Below are positions 1-7,009 of a stretch of 10,752 bases of DNA, piece by piece. The stretch is taken from NCBI GenBank assembly GCA_031279895.1, contig JAITHR010000214.1, forward strand, positions 1 to 10,752. The letters are read 5' to 3'. This stretch comes from Spirochaetaceae bacterium. GTDB lineage: Bacteria; Spirochaetota; Spirochaetia; Treponematales; Breznakiellaceae. The position numbers and the translations under genes are program-made. Every line of letters starts with the position of its first letter. Position 1 is the first letter of the stretch. Under the pieces are notes generated by a model. That model saw nothing but the letters and a program-made list of their open reading frames with translations. It was not told the origin of the DNA and ran no database searches.

Positions 1-13
1 CTGTCTCCAACAT

Positions 14-50
14 AAAAACATTCATCCCTGACTCGCGCATGAATGTTTTT
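14..50. other. Perfect 12-bp inverted repeat
   Basis: AAAAACATTCAT at 14-25 is the exact reverse complement of ATGAATGTTTTT at 39-50, with a 13-base GC-rich loop between them. The right arm ends in five T residues and the left arm begins with five A residues, so the element could act as a weak terminator in either direction for a gene outside the window. The stem is AT-rich, so termination strength is doubtful. The first ATG of the open frame at 39 lies inside the right arm, which argues against that ATG being a real start. Confidence 0.5.
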
Positions 51-455
51 ACCGCGGAAATGACCATGCCCAACACGGAAATGACCATGTCTGAAACGCA
101 AGGCATGACGCTTATGAAACAGCCGGAGGCTGCCGGCGCGGAAATGACCATGTCTGAAGCGGAGGGCATGACGCTTATGAAACAGCCGGAGGCTGCCAAA
201 ACGGGGAGGTCGCCCGCCGAAGCGGGGAGACCTATCCCCAAAGTGGAGAGATTTATGCCCAAGACAGGAGGGCTTCCGTTTATCGCGGCTACGATTATTT
301 TCAGGCCGGCCATGTTCATTTCCGCGTCAGGCATGGTCATGCGCAGAGTGGAGACCGTCATGGTTGCCACAGGCGGCTCTCTCCCCGAATCGGGAAGGAT
401 TCCGTCAAAAGCGCGGGGCATGACGCTTATGGAACAGCCGGAGGCTGCTGTGTGA
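39..455 (+). CDS. Doubtful repeat-encoded ORF, 138 aa
   Basis: This open frame of 138 codons consists almost entirely of seven-residue units: EMTMSET, QGMTLMK, QPEAAGA, EMTMSEA, EGMTLMK, QPEAAKT, then more degenerate units such as GRPIPKV, ERFMPKT, GGSLPES and GRIPSKA, ending with a third copy of the GMTLM-QPEAA block. There is no Shine-Dalgarno sequence, and the ATG sits in an inverted repeat. A 21-bp repeat without stops automatically gives an open frame, so the simplest reading is non-coding repeat DNA. No signal peptide, membrane segment or known domain is visible. It is listed because an automated caller may report it; I think it is probably not a gene. Confidence 0.15.
   Translation: MNVFTAEMTMPNTEMTMSETQGMTLMKQPEAAGAEMTMSEAEGMTLMKQPEAAKTGRSPAEAGRPIPKVERFMPKTGGLPFIAATIIFRPAMFISASGMVMRRVETVMVATGGSLPESGRIPSKARGMTLMEQPEAAV
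57..455. repeat. Degenerate 21-bp phased repeat array
   Basis: The stretch can be read in successive 21-bp steps. GAAATGACCATG recurs at 57, 78 and 141, all spaced by multiples of 21. Four degenerate units at 198, 219, 240 and 261 each carry an A-rich start followed by a GGGAG- or GGAG-like core. The block GGCATGACGCTTATG followed by an A- or G-variant of the CAGCCGGAGGCTG hairpin occurs at about 103, 166 and 417; the offset from 103 to 166 is 63 and from 103 to 417 is about 315, both multiples of 21 within a base. The period matches the array at 711-920, suggesting a common origin. Confidence 0.6.
78..203. repeat. 63-bp tandem duplication, two copies
   Basis: Unit 1 (78-140) and unit 2 (141-203) are nearly identical: both start GAAATGACCATGTCTGAA and both contain GGCATGACGCTTATGAAACA followed by the CAGCCGGAGGCTG hairpin (120-132 and 183-195). 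They differ at a few bases in the middle and at the 3' end. Sixty-three is three times the 21-bp period, so this looks like a recent duplication of three basic units. A partial third copy of the second half is at 417-447. Confidence 0.8.
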
Positions 456-503
456 GGCGTAGAGAAAAGAGGATAAAGAGGATAAAAATGTATCGAATAG
501 CTC

Positions 504-532
504 TTGACAGGTGGGAGGCGGGTACCTATAAT
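504..532 (+). promoter_or_regulatory. Perfect sigma70 promoter match
   Basis: TTGACA at 504-509 and TATAAT at 527-532 are exact consensus boxes separated by 17 bases, the optimal spacing. Transcription would start near 539-540, at the first units of a TTTGTCG triplet repeat. No convincing gene follows for about 630 bases; the transcript would cross the AT-rich stretch and the 21-bp array toward the lipoprotein gene at 1172. It may drive a small RNA, a long leader of the transporter operon, or nothing functional. The match is seen directly; activity is inferred. Confidence 0.6.
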
Positions 533-535
533 CCT

Positions 536-556
536 TTTGTCGTTTGTCGTTTGTCG
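536..556. repeat. TTTGTCG x3 heptamer tandem repeat
   Basis: Three exact TTTGTCG units follow each other at 536-542, 543-549 and 550-556. They lie at and just downstream of the predicted start site of the consensus promoter. Copy-number change by slippage here would alter the 5' end of any transcript. Confidence 0.85.
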
Positions 557-710
557 AAGGCCGAACTATGCTCTGACGCCAACTTTAAATTATCAAAATC
601 CACCATTGTAACCATAAGTATAATATATCACCAACTCTTAGAATTATCAACCTCCCCGGCACACTTTTTTGCCGCCGCCGCCTATCCGCCTGCCTGCGGC
701 CCGCCGGCCA
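557..710. other. AT-rich gene-free stretch
   Basis: From about 580 to 655 the sequence is strikingly AT-rich compared with its surroundings, and includes a second TATAAT at 619-624 without a good -35 box. From 671 it becomes GC-rich again. An open frame crosses the region (in-frame ATG at 488 preceded by AGAGGA), but it runs through the consensus promoter and then into the repeat array, has no recognisable domain and is probably fortuitous. I see no convincing terminator or structured RNA motif here. Confidence 0.4.
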
Positions 711-920
711 AAGCGGGGCGTTGTGGCGCTGAAGCGCGGAGCTGTGTGCCTGAAGCGGGACGGCGTGGCGCTGAAGCGCGGAGCTGTGTGCCTTAAGCGG
801 GGAGCTGTGTCGGCAAAGCGGGGCGGCGTGTCGTCAAAGCGCGGGGACGTGTCGTTAAGGCGGGGCGGCGTGGCGTCAAAGCGCGGGGACGTGTCGTTAA
901 GGCGGGGCGGTAATATGAAG
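711..920. repeat. 21-bp minisatellite, about ten units
   Basis: Units begin at 711, 732, 753, 774, 795, 816, 837, 858, 879 and 900, each 21 bases long. Typical units start AAGCGCGGAG or AAGCGGGGCG and end in GTGT- or GTGG-type triplets. Units 732 and 774 are almost identical, and the pair 837-878 is repeated from 879 as a 42-bp higher-order unit. One frame reads as heptapeptides (KRGAVCL, KRGAVSA, KRGGVSS, KRGDVSL, RRGGVAS). The frame opens with a TTG at 669 without a ribosome site and has no domain, so I treat it as repeat DNA, not a gene. Confidence 0.85.
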
Positions 921-931
921 CCGCCGGAGAC

Positions 932-953
932 GGCGCGAGAGCGTAGCCGCGCC
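932..953. repeat. Short inverted repeat after the array
   Basis: GGCGCG at 932-937 pairs with CGCGCC at 948-953 around a ten-base loop. It marks the end of the 21-bp array. It lacks a T tract, so it is not an obvious terminator. Confidence 0.35.
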
Positions 954-983
954 TAATCAGCAGCCAGCCCGCTCACCGGACAC

Positions 984-1072
984 GGTGTTGCACCATTCGG
1001 AAGCAACAGGCGGCCATGCTGTGCCACCCGCCGCTGGCGGGGTGTTGCACTACTCTGAAACAACAGGCGGCC
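984..1072. repeat. 32-bp direct repeat flanking a hairpin
   Basis: The segments 984-1015 and 1041-1072 match at 28 of 32 positions; both start GGTGTTGCAC and end AACAGGCGGCC, 57 bases apart. Copy 1 contains a perfect TGTTGC/GCAACA inverted repeat. Between and overlapping the copies, CACCC-GCC at 1025-1032 pairs with GGC-GGGTG at 1036-1044 (one bulged G) around a three-base loop, a strong hairpin. Just upstream CACCG (974-978) pairs with CGGTG (983-987). The block sits 100 to 200 bases before the lipoprotein gene. Confidence 0.7.
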
Positions 1073-1082
1073 CTGTTTGAAA

Positions 1083-1095
1083 CAGCCGGAGGCTG
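1083..1095. repeat. CAGCCGGAGGCTG mini-hairpin copy
   Basis: CAGCC and GGCTG can pair around GGA. The same 13-mer is found at 120-132, 183-195, 435-447 and 10534-10546. In the copies at 115, 178 and here the preceding bases are also shared (TGAAA), so this is a larger dispersed repeat rather than chance. Confidence 0.7.
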
Positions 1096-1106
1096 GGAAA
1101 AATAAC

Positions 1107-1136
1107 TTGCGCTGGGGGGCGGGGATATGGTATTCT
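1107..1136 (+). promoter_or_regulatory. Putative promoter of the transporter operon
   Basis: TTGCGC (1107-1112) is followed after 18 bases by TATTCT (1131-1136), placing the start near 1143 and leaving a short leader with a strong ribosome site. The same -35 hexamer and the same spacing occur before the gene at 8443. TATTCT also forms an inverted repeat with AGAATA at 1147-1152, a possible operator or small hairpin over the start site. Moderate match only. Confidence 0.4.
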
Positions 1137-1171
1137 TAGGCAATACAGAATAAAAATAATCAGGAGGAATA

Positions 1172-2290
1172 ATGATGAAAAAGGTTCTGTTATTGGCAGT
1201 ATGTACCGGCCTCGGTATGGCGGCGACAATATCCTGCGCCAAAAAGCAAGAGGGCGCGGCCAAAGCCCCGGGGTATTCGGGCATGACCGTGCGTCTCCTC
1301 ACCGACGCCACCGGCATTGATGACAAATCGTTTAACGCGGCGTCCTGGCGGGGGATACTTGAGTTCTATGGAGACACGTGGAACAGTACGAAACTGCGCG
1401 GCCAGGCCTACGACGTGGTTACTGCCCAAACCCAGGATATGTATGTTCCCAACGTGCGGCAGGCTACGGACGAAGGGTACGACCTTATCGTGGCGTCAGG
1501 CTTTACCTTTGTGAACGCCATAAGGGAAGTCGCGCTGGAATATCCCAACCAGAACTACATGATAATCGATATAAACGAAGTGAACCTCCCGAACGTGCTT
1601 GAGGTCATCTTCGCCGAACACGAAGGGTCCTATCTGGTCGGCGCGATTGCGGCGCATAAGGCCCTTGCGGACGGCATTGCCAACCCCAAGTTCGGCTTTA
1701 TCGGCGGGGTGCCGGGGGTGGTTATCACCAAGTTTGAAGTCGGCTTTGTCCAGGGGGTGCTTTCGGTCATACCGGACGCGGAGATTGTGGATTACTACGT
1801 GAATAACTGGGGCGATCCGGCGTCGGCCAAAACGCAGGCAAAAACGTGGTACGACTCAGGGGTGTACGCGATCTACTCGGCAGCCGGCGGGAGCGGGAAC
1901 GGCACCATCGCCCAGGTGAAAGAATACCGGCTGCAAGGAAAAAACGTGTGGGCCATCGGCGTGGATTCGGACCAGCATGACGAGGGGCTCTACAACGCCA
2001 CCGAATCGGCGGTGCTTACTTCTATGATAAAATTCGTTGAGACCGGTATGCTCTACGGGCTTAACGCGATCAAGAACAGCAGCTTCAGAGGGGAGGTCAT
2101 AACCCTCGATTTGCGGGCGAACGGCGTGGGGTACACCACCCGTAACAGCGCCCTGACCCAAGACATCAAAGACAAGGTGGAAGAGACGAAGCGGCGGATT
2201 ATCGCGGGGGAGGTGCAGGTGGCCGCTTCCCATGAACAGGCGAAACTGCTCCCCGGCTTTCCCCAGAACCTCAGCGCGAAAGACAATTAA
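1172..2290 (+). CDS. BMP/PnrA-family nucleoside-binding lipoprotein
   Basis: Substrate-binding protein of an ABC importer, anchored to the membrane by lipid and acting in the periplasm. Residues 1-21 form a signal peptide (MMKKVLLLAVC onward) ending in a spirochaete-style lipobox TISC with the lipidated Cys22. The mature part has the BMP family hallmarks: DDKSFN at 50-55 near the start, a GGVPG segment before a KFEVGF stretch in the middle, and GVDSDQ at 263-268. The length of 372 residues is normal. In Treponema pallidum the relative PnrA (TmpC) binds purine nucleosides, so a nucleoside ligand is likely but inferred. AGGAGG at 1162-1167 lies 7 bases before the second ATG at 1175 and only 4 before the first at 1172, so translation may begin at 1175. 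The gene heads the transporter operon; 71 bases separate it from the ATPase gene. A different BMP-like ligand cannot be excluded. Confidence 0.93.
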   Translation: MMKKVLLLAVCTGLGMAATISCAKKQEGAAKAPGYSGMTVRLLTDATGIDDKSFNAASWRGILEFYGDTWNSTKLRGQAYDVVTAQTQDMYVPNVRQATDEGYDLIVASGFTFVNAIREVALEYPNQNYMIIDINEVNLPNVLEVIFAEHEGSYLVGAIAAHKALADGIANPKFGFIGGVPGVVITKFEVGFVQGVLSVIPDAEIVDYYVNNWGDPASAKTQAKTWYDSGVYAIYSAAGGSGNGTIAQVKEYRLQGKNVWAIGVDSDQHDEGLYNATESAVLTSMIKFVETGMLYGLNAIKNSSFRGEVITLDLRANGVGYTTRNSALTQDIKDKVEETKRRIIAGEVQVAASHEQAKLLPGFPQNLSAKDN

Positions 2291-2361
2291 AAGATGCGCG
2301 GAAACTGGCGGCGCGTCCGGCGGTTTCAGGTATCGGGAGAACTTATGAAAGGAGGAGCGCT

Positions 2362-3888
2362 GTGGCAGCCGGCCTTGCTATAGAGATGCGTGATATTACA
2401 AAAATCTTTCCGGGAGTTATCGCCAATGACAAAGCGCGTCTTGAAGTCGCCCGGGGCGAAATCCACGCCCTTTTGGGGGAGAACGGCGCGGGCAAATCAA
2501 CCCTTATGTCCATCCTGTTCGGGCTTTACGAGCCGGACGAGGGCCGCATTTTCATACGGGGGGAGGAGGTCAGGATACGAAGCCCCAATGACGCTACGGC
2601 CCTTAAAATAGGCATGGTCCATCAGCACTTCAAGCTCGTCCATAATTTTACGGTAACGGAAAACATCGTGCTGGGCCTTGAACCGAAAAACAAATGGGGC
2701 AGCCTCGACCTGAGTGGAGCGGATAAACGGGTGGCGGAGCTTTCGGCGGCCTACAACCTCGCGGTAGACCCGAAAGTTCGTATTGAAAATATCACGGTCG
2801 GGATGCAGCAGCGGGTGGAAATCCTTAAAATCCTCTATAGAGACGCGGACATTCTCATCTTTGACGAACCGACCGCAGTGCTTACCCCCCAGGAAATCGA
2901 CGAGCTTCTAGCGATTTTCCAGCGGCTTAAGGCCGAAGGGAAAACCATAGTCTTTATTACCCACAAGCTTAAAGAGATTAAAGCCGCAGCGGACCGCTGT
3001 ACGGTGCTGCGGCGGGGGAAATATATCGCTACCCTTGAGGTTGCCGCCGCGAGCGAACAGGAACTGGCTGAGAAAATGGTCGGACGGGCGGTAACGTTCC
3101 GTATAGAAAAAAAGCCCGCCGCGCCGAAAGAGGCGGTTCTCAGGGTGGAAAATCTTACGGTCATAGGAGCGAAAGGCGTTCCCGCGGTGCGGAACCTTTC
3201 CCTTGAAGTACGCGCCGGAGAGGTGGTGGGCGTTGCCGGCGTTGACGGGAACGGCCAGTCAGAACTCGCGGCGGCCATATCGGGCCTCCTTCCGGTGAAG
3301 TCGGGCCGCATCCTGCTTAAAGGCAGAGACATTTCCAGAGAAAGCATCCGTAACCGCAACGAAAGCGGGCTGGGGCTCGTGCCGGAAGACCGGCACAAAC
3401 ACGGGCTCGTGCTGGATTTCAGAGTGGACGAGAACCTCATTCTCAAGAACTTCCGCACCCGCCGGTTTTCCAACGCATGGGGCTTTCTCCAGTTCCCCGC
3501 CATTGCGGGCCACGCGGCGGACCTCATAGCCCAATTCGACATTCGGGCCGGAAACGGGCCGGGTACGCCGGCGAAATCCATGTCCGGCGGAAATCAGCAA
3601 AAAATTATTATCGCCCGTGAAATCGACGTTTCGCCGGACCTCCTGGTGGTCTCCCAGCCCACGCGGGGGCTTGACGTGGGGGCTATCGAATATATCCACC
3701 GCCGTATTGTCGAAGAACGGGACAAGGGCAGGGCCGTACTGCTTATTTCTTTTGAGCTGGAAGAGATTCTCAGCCTTTGCGACCGGATAGCGGCGGTTTC
3801 CAAAGGCTCGGTCGTGGGCCTTGTTGACGCGCAGGACGCGGACGAGCGGCGTATTGGCGCTCTGATGGGAGGTATTGCCGATGGCTGA
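2362..3888 (+). CDS. Double ABC ATPase of nucleoside importer
   Basis: Cytoplasmic ATPase with two fused nucleotide-binding domains, 508 residues, typical of the sugar/nucleoside (ribose-type, YufO/NupO-like) importers. Domain 1 (about 5-240) has Walker A GENGAGKST at 39-47, a degenerate signature VGMQQR at 146-151, Walker B ILIFDEP with Asp168 and Glu169, and the switch His201 (FITHK). Domain 2 (about 260-500) has a Walker A-like GVDGNGQS in which the lysine is replaced by Gln299, a canonical signature SGGNQQ at 408-413, and SQPTRGLD where Walker B would give DEPT. Domain 2 is therefore probably impaired in hydrolysis, and one competent site may be built from domain 1 Walker motifs and domain 2 signature. 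Such asymmetry is known in this family. The start is GTG, chosen because AAAGGAGG at 2348-2355 lies 6 bases upstream. Its stop overlaps the next gene. Confidence 0.94.
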   Translation: MAAGLAIEMRDITKIFPGVIANDKARLEVARGEIHALLGENGAGKSTLMSILFGLYEPDEGRIFIRGEEVRIRSPNDATALKIGMVHQHFKLVHNFTVTENIVLGLEPKNKWGSLDLSGADKRVAELSAAYNLAVDPKVRIENITVGMQQRVEILKILYRDADILIFDEPTAVLTPQEIDELLAIFQRLKAEGKTIVFITHKLKEIKAAADRCTVLRRGKYIATLEVAAASEQELAEKMVGRAVTFRIEKKPAAPKEAVLRVENLTVIGAKGVPAVRNLSLEVRAGEVVGVAGVDGNGQSELAAAISGLLPVKSGRILLKGRDISRESIRNRNESGLGLVPEDRHKHGLVLDFRVDENLILKNFRTRRFSNAWGFLQFPAIAGHAADLIAQFDIRAGNGPGTPAKSMSGGNQQKIIIAREIDVSPDLLVVSQPTRGLDVGAIEYIHRRIVEERDKGRAVLLISFELEEILSLCDRIAAVSKGSVVGLVDAQDADERRIGALMGGIADG

Positions 3889-5062
3889 CAAATCGTTTGC
3901 CCGTTCCGTGCGGGAGCGTATCCTTGAAACGTTCACGAGATCGGACGCGCTTGTTTCGGTGGCGGTGGTCTTTTTGGGGTTTCTCGCCGGAACCGTCCTT
4001 ATTCTGGCGGTGGGCAGAAACCCGATGGATATGTATTTCTCCCTTGTCCAAGTGGTGTCCGGCTGGTATATCCGCTGGGATGCGGCGAAAGAGGCGTGGA
4101 TTACCCGCTTTAACGGGCGGTATATCGGCGAATGGATCGTCATGTCCATGCCGCTTATCCTCTGCGGCCTTTCCATGGCCTTTGCCGCCAGAACCGGCCT
4201 TTTCAACATCGGCGCCGAGGGGCAGTATATCGTGGGGCTTACCACCGCGCAGTTCTTCGCGTTTTACGCGCCCCACCTGCCGGGCGTCCATTGGGCTTTA
4301 GCGGTGCTTGCCGCCGTTGCCGCCGGCGCGGTCTGGGGCGGCCTTGTCGGGTTCCTCAAGGCGCGATTCAACGTGTCGGAGGTGGTGGCCACGATTATGA
4401 TGAACTACATCGCGTACTATATGTCGCGGTATTTCACCATGCGTATCCCCGGGGCCAACACCTACCAGACTCCGCCTTTTCCGCCTACAAGCCGGCTTTC
4501 CAGCCCCTTTCTCGAATCGATTACCAACGGCTCCCGTCTCAACTACGGGCTGTACCTCACCGTCGCGGCGCTCGTCTTTTTCTGGATTGTCATGGGGAAA
4601 ACCCGACTCGGCTACTCCCTCCGCGCCACGGGTCTTAACAAAGAGGCGGCGCGGTACGGGGGCATTAACGTGAACGCCCAGGTTACTACGGCTATGGCAA
4701 TCTCCGGCGGGTTTGCCGGACTTGGCGGCGCGGTGGTGTCTCTCGGAGTCTTTTCCGCGGGACGGGTTCTCGCGGTGCAGGACGGCTACGGCTTTGACGG
4801 CATCGCGGTGGCGCTGGTGGGAAACAGCACCGCCTGGGGAACAGCCGTCGCGGGCCTTCTTTTCGGTATGCTCAAATCAGCCCAGCCCTTGATGCAGTCC
4901 CGCCAAATACCCAAGGAAATTACCTCTATCATCATGGGGCTGGTGGTGGTGTTTATCTCCCTGCGGGCCGGAGTCAGGATTATTATGGACTGGCAGATGA
5001 AAGAGCGGGCGCGCAAGGAAAAGAGCGAAAAAAGCGAAAAAAAGGAACAGGTAGCTATATGA
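3881..5062 (+). CDS. Nucleoside ABC transporter permease, first subunit
   Basis: Integral membrane permease of about 393 residues (YufP/NupP-like; BPD_transp_2-type family). It has a first hydrophobic segment shortly after a charged N-terminus, then many membrane segments, and a family motif AARTGLFNIGAEGQ at 102-115. FNVSEVVATIMMNYIA further on is another conserved stretch, likely a cytoplasmic coupling loop and following helix. The C-terminus is a very charged tail rich in Lys and Glu (KEKSEKSEKKE). ATG 3881 was chosen over an upstream TTG at 3875 because GGGAGG at 3867-3872 is 8 bases away. It overlaps the ATPase stop by 8 bases and shares ATGA with the second permease, so the three are translationally coupled. 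It should pair with the second permease to form the channel. Confidence 0.92.
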   Translation: MADKSFARSVRERILETFTRSDALVSVAVVFLGFLAGTVLILAVGRNPMDMYFSLVQVVSGWYIRWDAAKEAWITRFNGRYIGEWIVMSMPLILCGLSMAFAARTGLFNIGAEGQYIVGLTTAQFFAFYAPHLPGVHWALAVLAAVAAGAVWGGLVGFLKARFNVSEVVATIMMNYIAYYMSRYFTMRIPGANTYQTPPFPPTSRLSSPFLESITNGSRLNYGLYLTVAALVFFWIVMGKTRLGYSLRATGLNKEAARYGGINVNAQVTTAMAISGGFAGLGGAVVSLGVFSAGRVLAVQDGYGFDGIAVALVGNSTAWGTAVAGLLFGMLKSAQPLMQSRQIPKEITSIIMGLVVVFISLRAGVRIIMDWQMKERARKEKSEKSEKKEQVAI

Positions 5063-5967
5063 GTGCGCAAACCCTTTTAAACCTCCTTCCCTCGACCCTT
5101 ATGATAGTCTCTCCCATTCTCATCGCGGCTACAGGCGGCATGATTTGCGAGCGCGCCGGCGTGGTGAACATCGCCCTTGAGGGACTTATGGCAATCGGCG
5201 CCATGACCGCGGCCACGGCGCACGTGCTTTTGGAAGACTCGGTGCGTCTCTCCATCCCGCTGGCGCTTTTTATGGGCGCGGTTATGGGGTGCCTCTTTTC
5301 ACTGATCCACGCCTTTGCCGCGATAAGCCTTCGGGCGGATCAGGTTATATCGGGAACCGGCGTAAACCTCCTTGCCAACGGGATAACCGTGTTCTTCTCC
5401 CAGCTTCTCTTTCACGCCGACCGCACGGCGAACCCCAAACTGGGTATGCTCCCGGGTCCGGGGGGCATCTATCCTACCGCGTGGCTCGCGCTGATTATCC
5501 TCGGCGTCGCGTCCTTCGCGCTCTACAAGCGTCCGTGGGGCTTACGGCTCCGGGCCTGCGGCGAACATCCGGCGGCGCTTGCCTCGGCAGGCGGCAAAGT
5601 CATCAGGATACGGTACGCGGCGGTGCTCATCTCCGGCGTTCTGGCCGGACTCTCCGGCGCGTGTATCGTACTGACCCAGGACATCCAGTACACCATAACC
5701 ACGATTAACGGGAAAGGGTTCATCGCGCTGGCCGCGGTATCCTTCGGCAGGTGGACTCCTCTGGGCATTTTGGGCGCGTCTTTCCTTTTCGGCGCGTCGA
5801 GCGCGTTGTCGGTAAACATCACGAATATCAAGACGCTCCAGTTTATCCCGTCAGACTTTTTCAACGCCCTGCCGTACTGCATTACCCTTATTACGCTGGT
5901 CGTCTTCAGCGGCAAAGACTACGCGCCCCGGGCCGCCGGACAGCCCTACGACAAAGGCCGCAGTTAG
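5059..5967 (+). CDS. Nucleoside ABC transporter permease, second subunit
   Basis: Second integral membrane permease, 302 residues (YufQ/NupQ-like). It carries the family motif ERAGVVNIALEGL from residue 31, equivalent to the GLFNIGAEG motif of its partner, and alternating hydrophobic segments throughout, with a short polar C-terminal tail. The ATG overlaps the upstream stop as ATGA, and the best ribosome-site match (AAAGGA at 5041-5046) is rather distant, so translation probably depends on coupling. Gene order lipoprotein, ATPase, long permease, short permease is the usual order for this transporter class. No terminator separates it from rlpA 56 bases downstream. Confidence 0.92.
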   Translation: MSAQTLLNLLPSTLMIVSPILIAATGGMICERAGVVNIALEGLMAIGAMTAATAHVLLEDSVRLSIPLALFMGAVMGCLFSLIHAFAAISLRADQVISGTGVNLLANGITVFFSQLLFHADRTANPKLGMLPGPGGIYPTAWLALIILGVASFALYKRPWGLRLRACGEHPAALASAGGKVIRIRYAAVLISGVLAGLSGACIVLTQDIQYTITTINGKGFIALAAVSFGRWTPLGILGASFLFGASSALSVNITNIKTLQFIPSDFFNALPYCITLITLVVFSGKDYAPRAAGQPYDKGRS

Positions 5968-6023
5968 GCGCGGGAAGGCAGCTGGGGGTCATAGATTTGA
6001 CCCTTTCTGCCGATACACTAAAC

Positions 6024-6878
6024 ATGAAACGAATTATTGTAGGTATGTTAATCGGTTTAGGTTTCGCTCTAGGGTCTTTTGCCCAGACCCCGCCGGCATC
6101 CGAGTATCGGCAGGAGGGAATAGCGTCGTGGTATGGCAGTGAGTTCGACGGGCGGTCCACCGCGTCGGGAGAGGCGTTTGATTCCACCCGCTTCACCGCC
6201 GCGCACCAGAGCCTTCCGTTCGGCACTATGCTTATGATTACCAATTTGCAGAATAACAAACAGGTAATCGTTACGGTAAACGATCGGGGGCCTTTTAACC
6301 CGGCCCGACTCATCGACGTTTCCGAGGCCGCGGCAAAACAGCTGGAGATGATTGCCACCGGAACCGCGCCGGTGCTTATAGAAAGGGTGATGGTCTCAGG
6401 CGCGCAGCCTTCCGGTGCGTCCGCGCTTCCGTCAACGCCGCCAGCTCAGTCGTCCCCCTTGGGCCAGACCCAGCCCGCGCCTAACCAGGCCCAGATACTG
6501 CCGCCACCCACCGTGGGGCGCGACCCGTCAAGACAGGACACCGCGGTGCCGACTCAGGCGACCGTTCCCCTTGAAAGCGCCCGTACCCCGCCTTACGCGG
6601 TCTCTCCTGTGCGCCCGTCCCCGGCGGAAATCCGACCCGGCATCCCGCCGGCGGGAACCGATAAACGGTACCGCATCCAGGTCGGGGCGTACAAGGTGCT
6701 ACGGAACGCGATAGACGTGTTTGACAAGCTGAAAAGCACGGGACTCAATCCGGCGTATGAACGGAACGGCGAAATATACCGGGTGGTTCTCTCAGGCATT
6801 AAGGCTGACGAAGTGCAGGCCGTGGCCGAGAAACTGGGGGGCGCCGGCTTTCGGGAAGCCCTGATTAGGGAAGAGTAG
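6024..6878 (+). CDS. RlpA-like septal peptidoglycan protein with SPOR domain
   Basis: Exported protein of 284 residues. Residues 1-20 form a Sec signal peptide with predicted cleavage SFA|QT; there is no lipobox, unlike the lipoprotein RlpA of E. coli. Residues about 31-122 are the double-psi beta-barrel RlpA domain: EGIASWYG, TASGE with Glu50, TAAHQSLPFGT with His61, and NDRGPF with Asp87, the conserved positions of RlpA lytic transglycosylases. A Pro/Ala-rich linker follows (about 125-210). Residues about 213-284 are a SPOR domain (YRIQVGAYK), which binds denuded glycan at division sites. The role is probably cleavage of denuded peptidoglycan during cell separation; activity is inferred. 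The ATG gives an intact signal peptide; no ribosome site is seen before it. An in-frame TTG at 5997 with GGGGG upstream is a less likely alternative. Longer in-frame extensions into the permease gene are rejected. Confidence 0.9.
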   Translation: MKRIIVGMLIGLGFALGSFAQTPPASEYRQEGIASWYGSEFDGRSTASGEAFDSTRFTAAHQSLPFGTMLMITNLQNNKQVIVTVNDRGPFNPARLIDVSEAAAKQLEMIATGTAPVLIERVMVSGAQPSGASALPSTPPAQSSPLGQTQPAPNQAQILPPPTVGRDPSRQDTAVPTQATVPLESARTPPYAVSPVRPSPAEIRPGIPPAGTDKRYRIQVGAYKVLRNAIDVFDKLKSTGLNPAYERNGEIYRVVLSGIKADEVQAVAEKLGGAGFREALIREE

Positions 6879-6938
6879 CCTCCCGCGCCGCCTGCCCCCT
6901 TGCGACGCCAATCAAATCAAAACCGCTGTTTAATAGAT

Positions 6939-6973
6939 AAAGCCGCGAAGGGCCCCTCCCTCCGCGGCTTTTT
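6939..6973 (+). terminator. Hairpin terminator, probably bidirectional
   Basis: AAAGCCGCG (6939-6947) pairs with CGCGGCTTT (6963-6971). After one mismatch AGGG (6949-6952) pairs with CCCT (6958-6961), leaving a five-base loop, and the stem runs into a TTTTT tract (6969-6973). It lies 61 bases after the rlpA stop. The nox gene converges from the other side and ends 37 bases away; read on the minus strand the hairpin is followed by TTTATC, so it may stop both transcripts. Confidence 0.85.
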
Positions 6974-7009
6974 AGAGTCTTTGCAGGGGACCCGCGCCCC
7001 GGCGCAAGG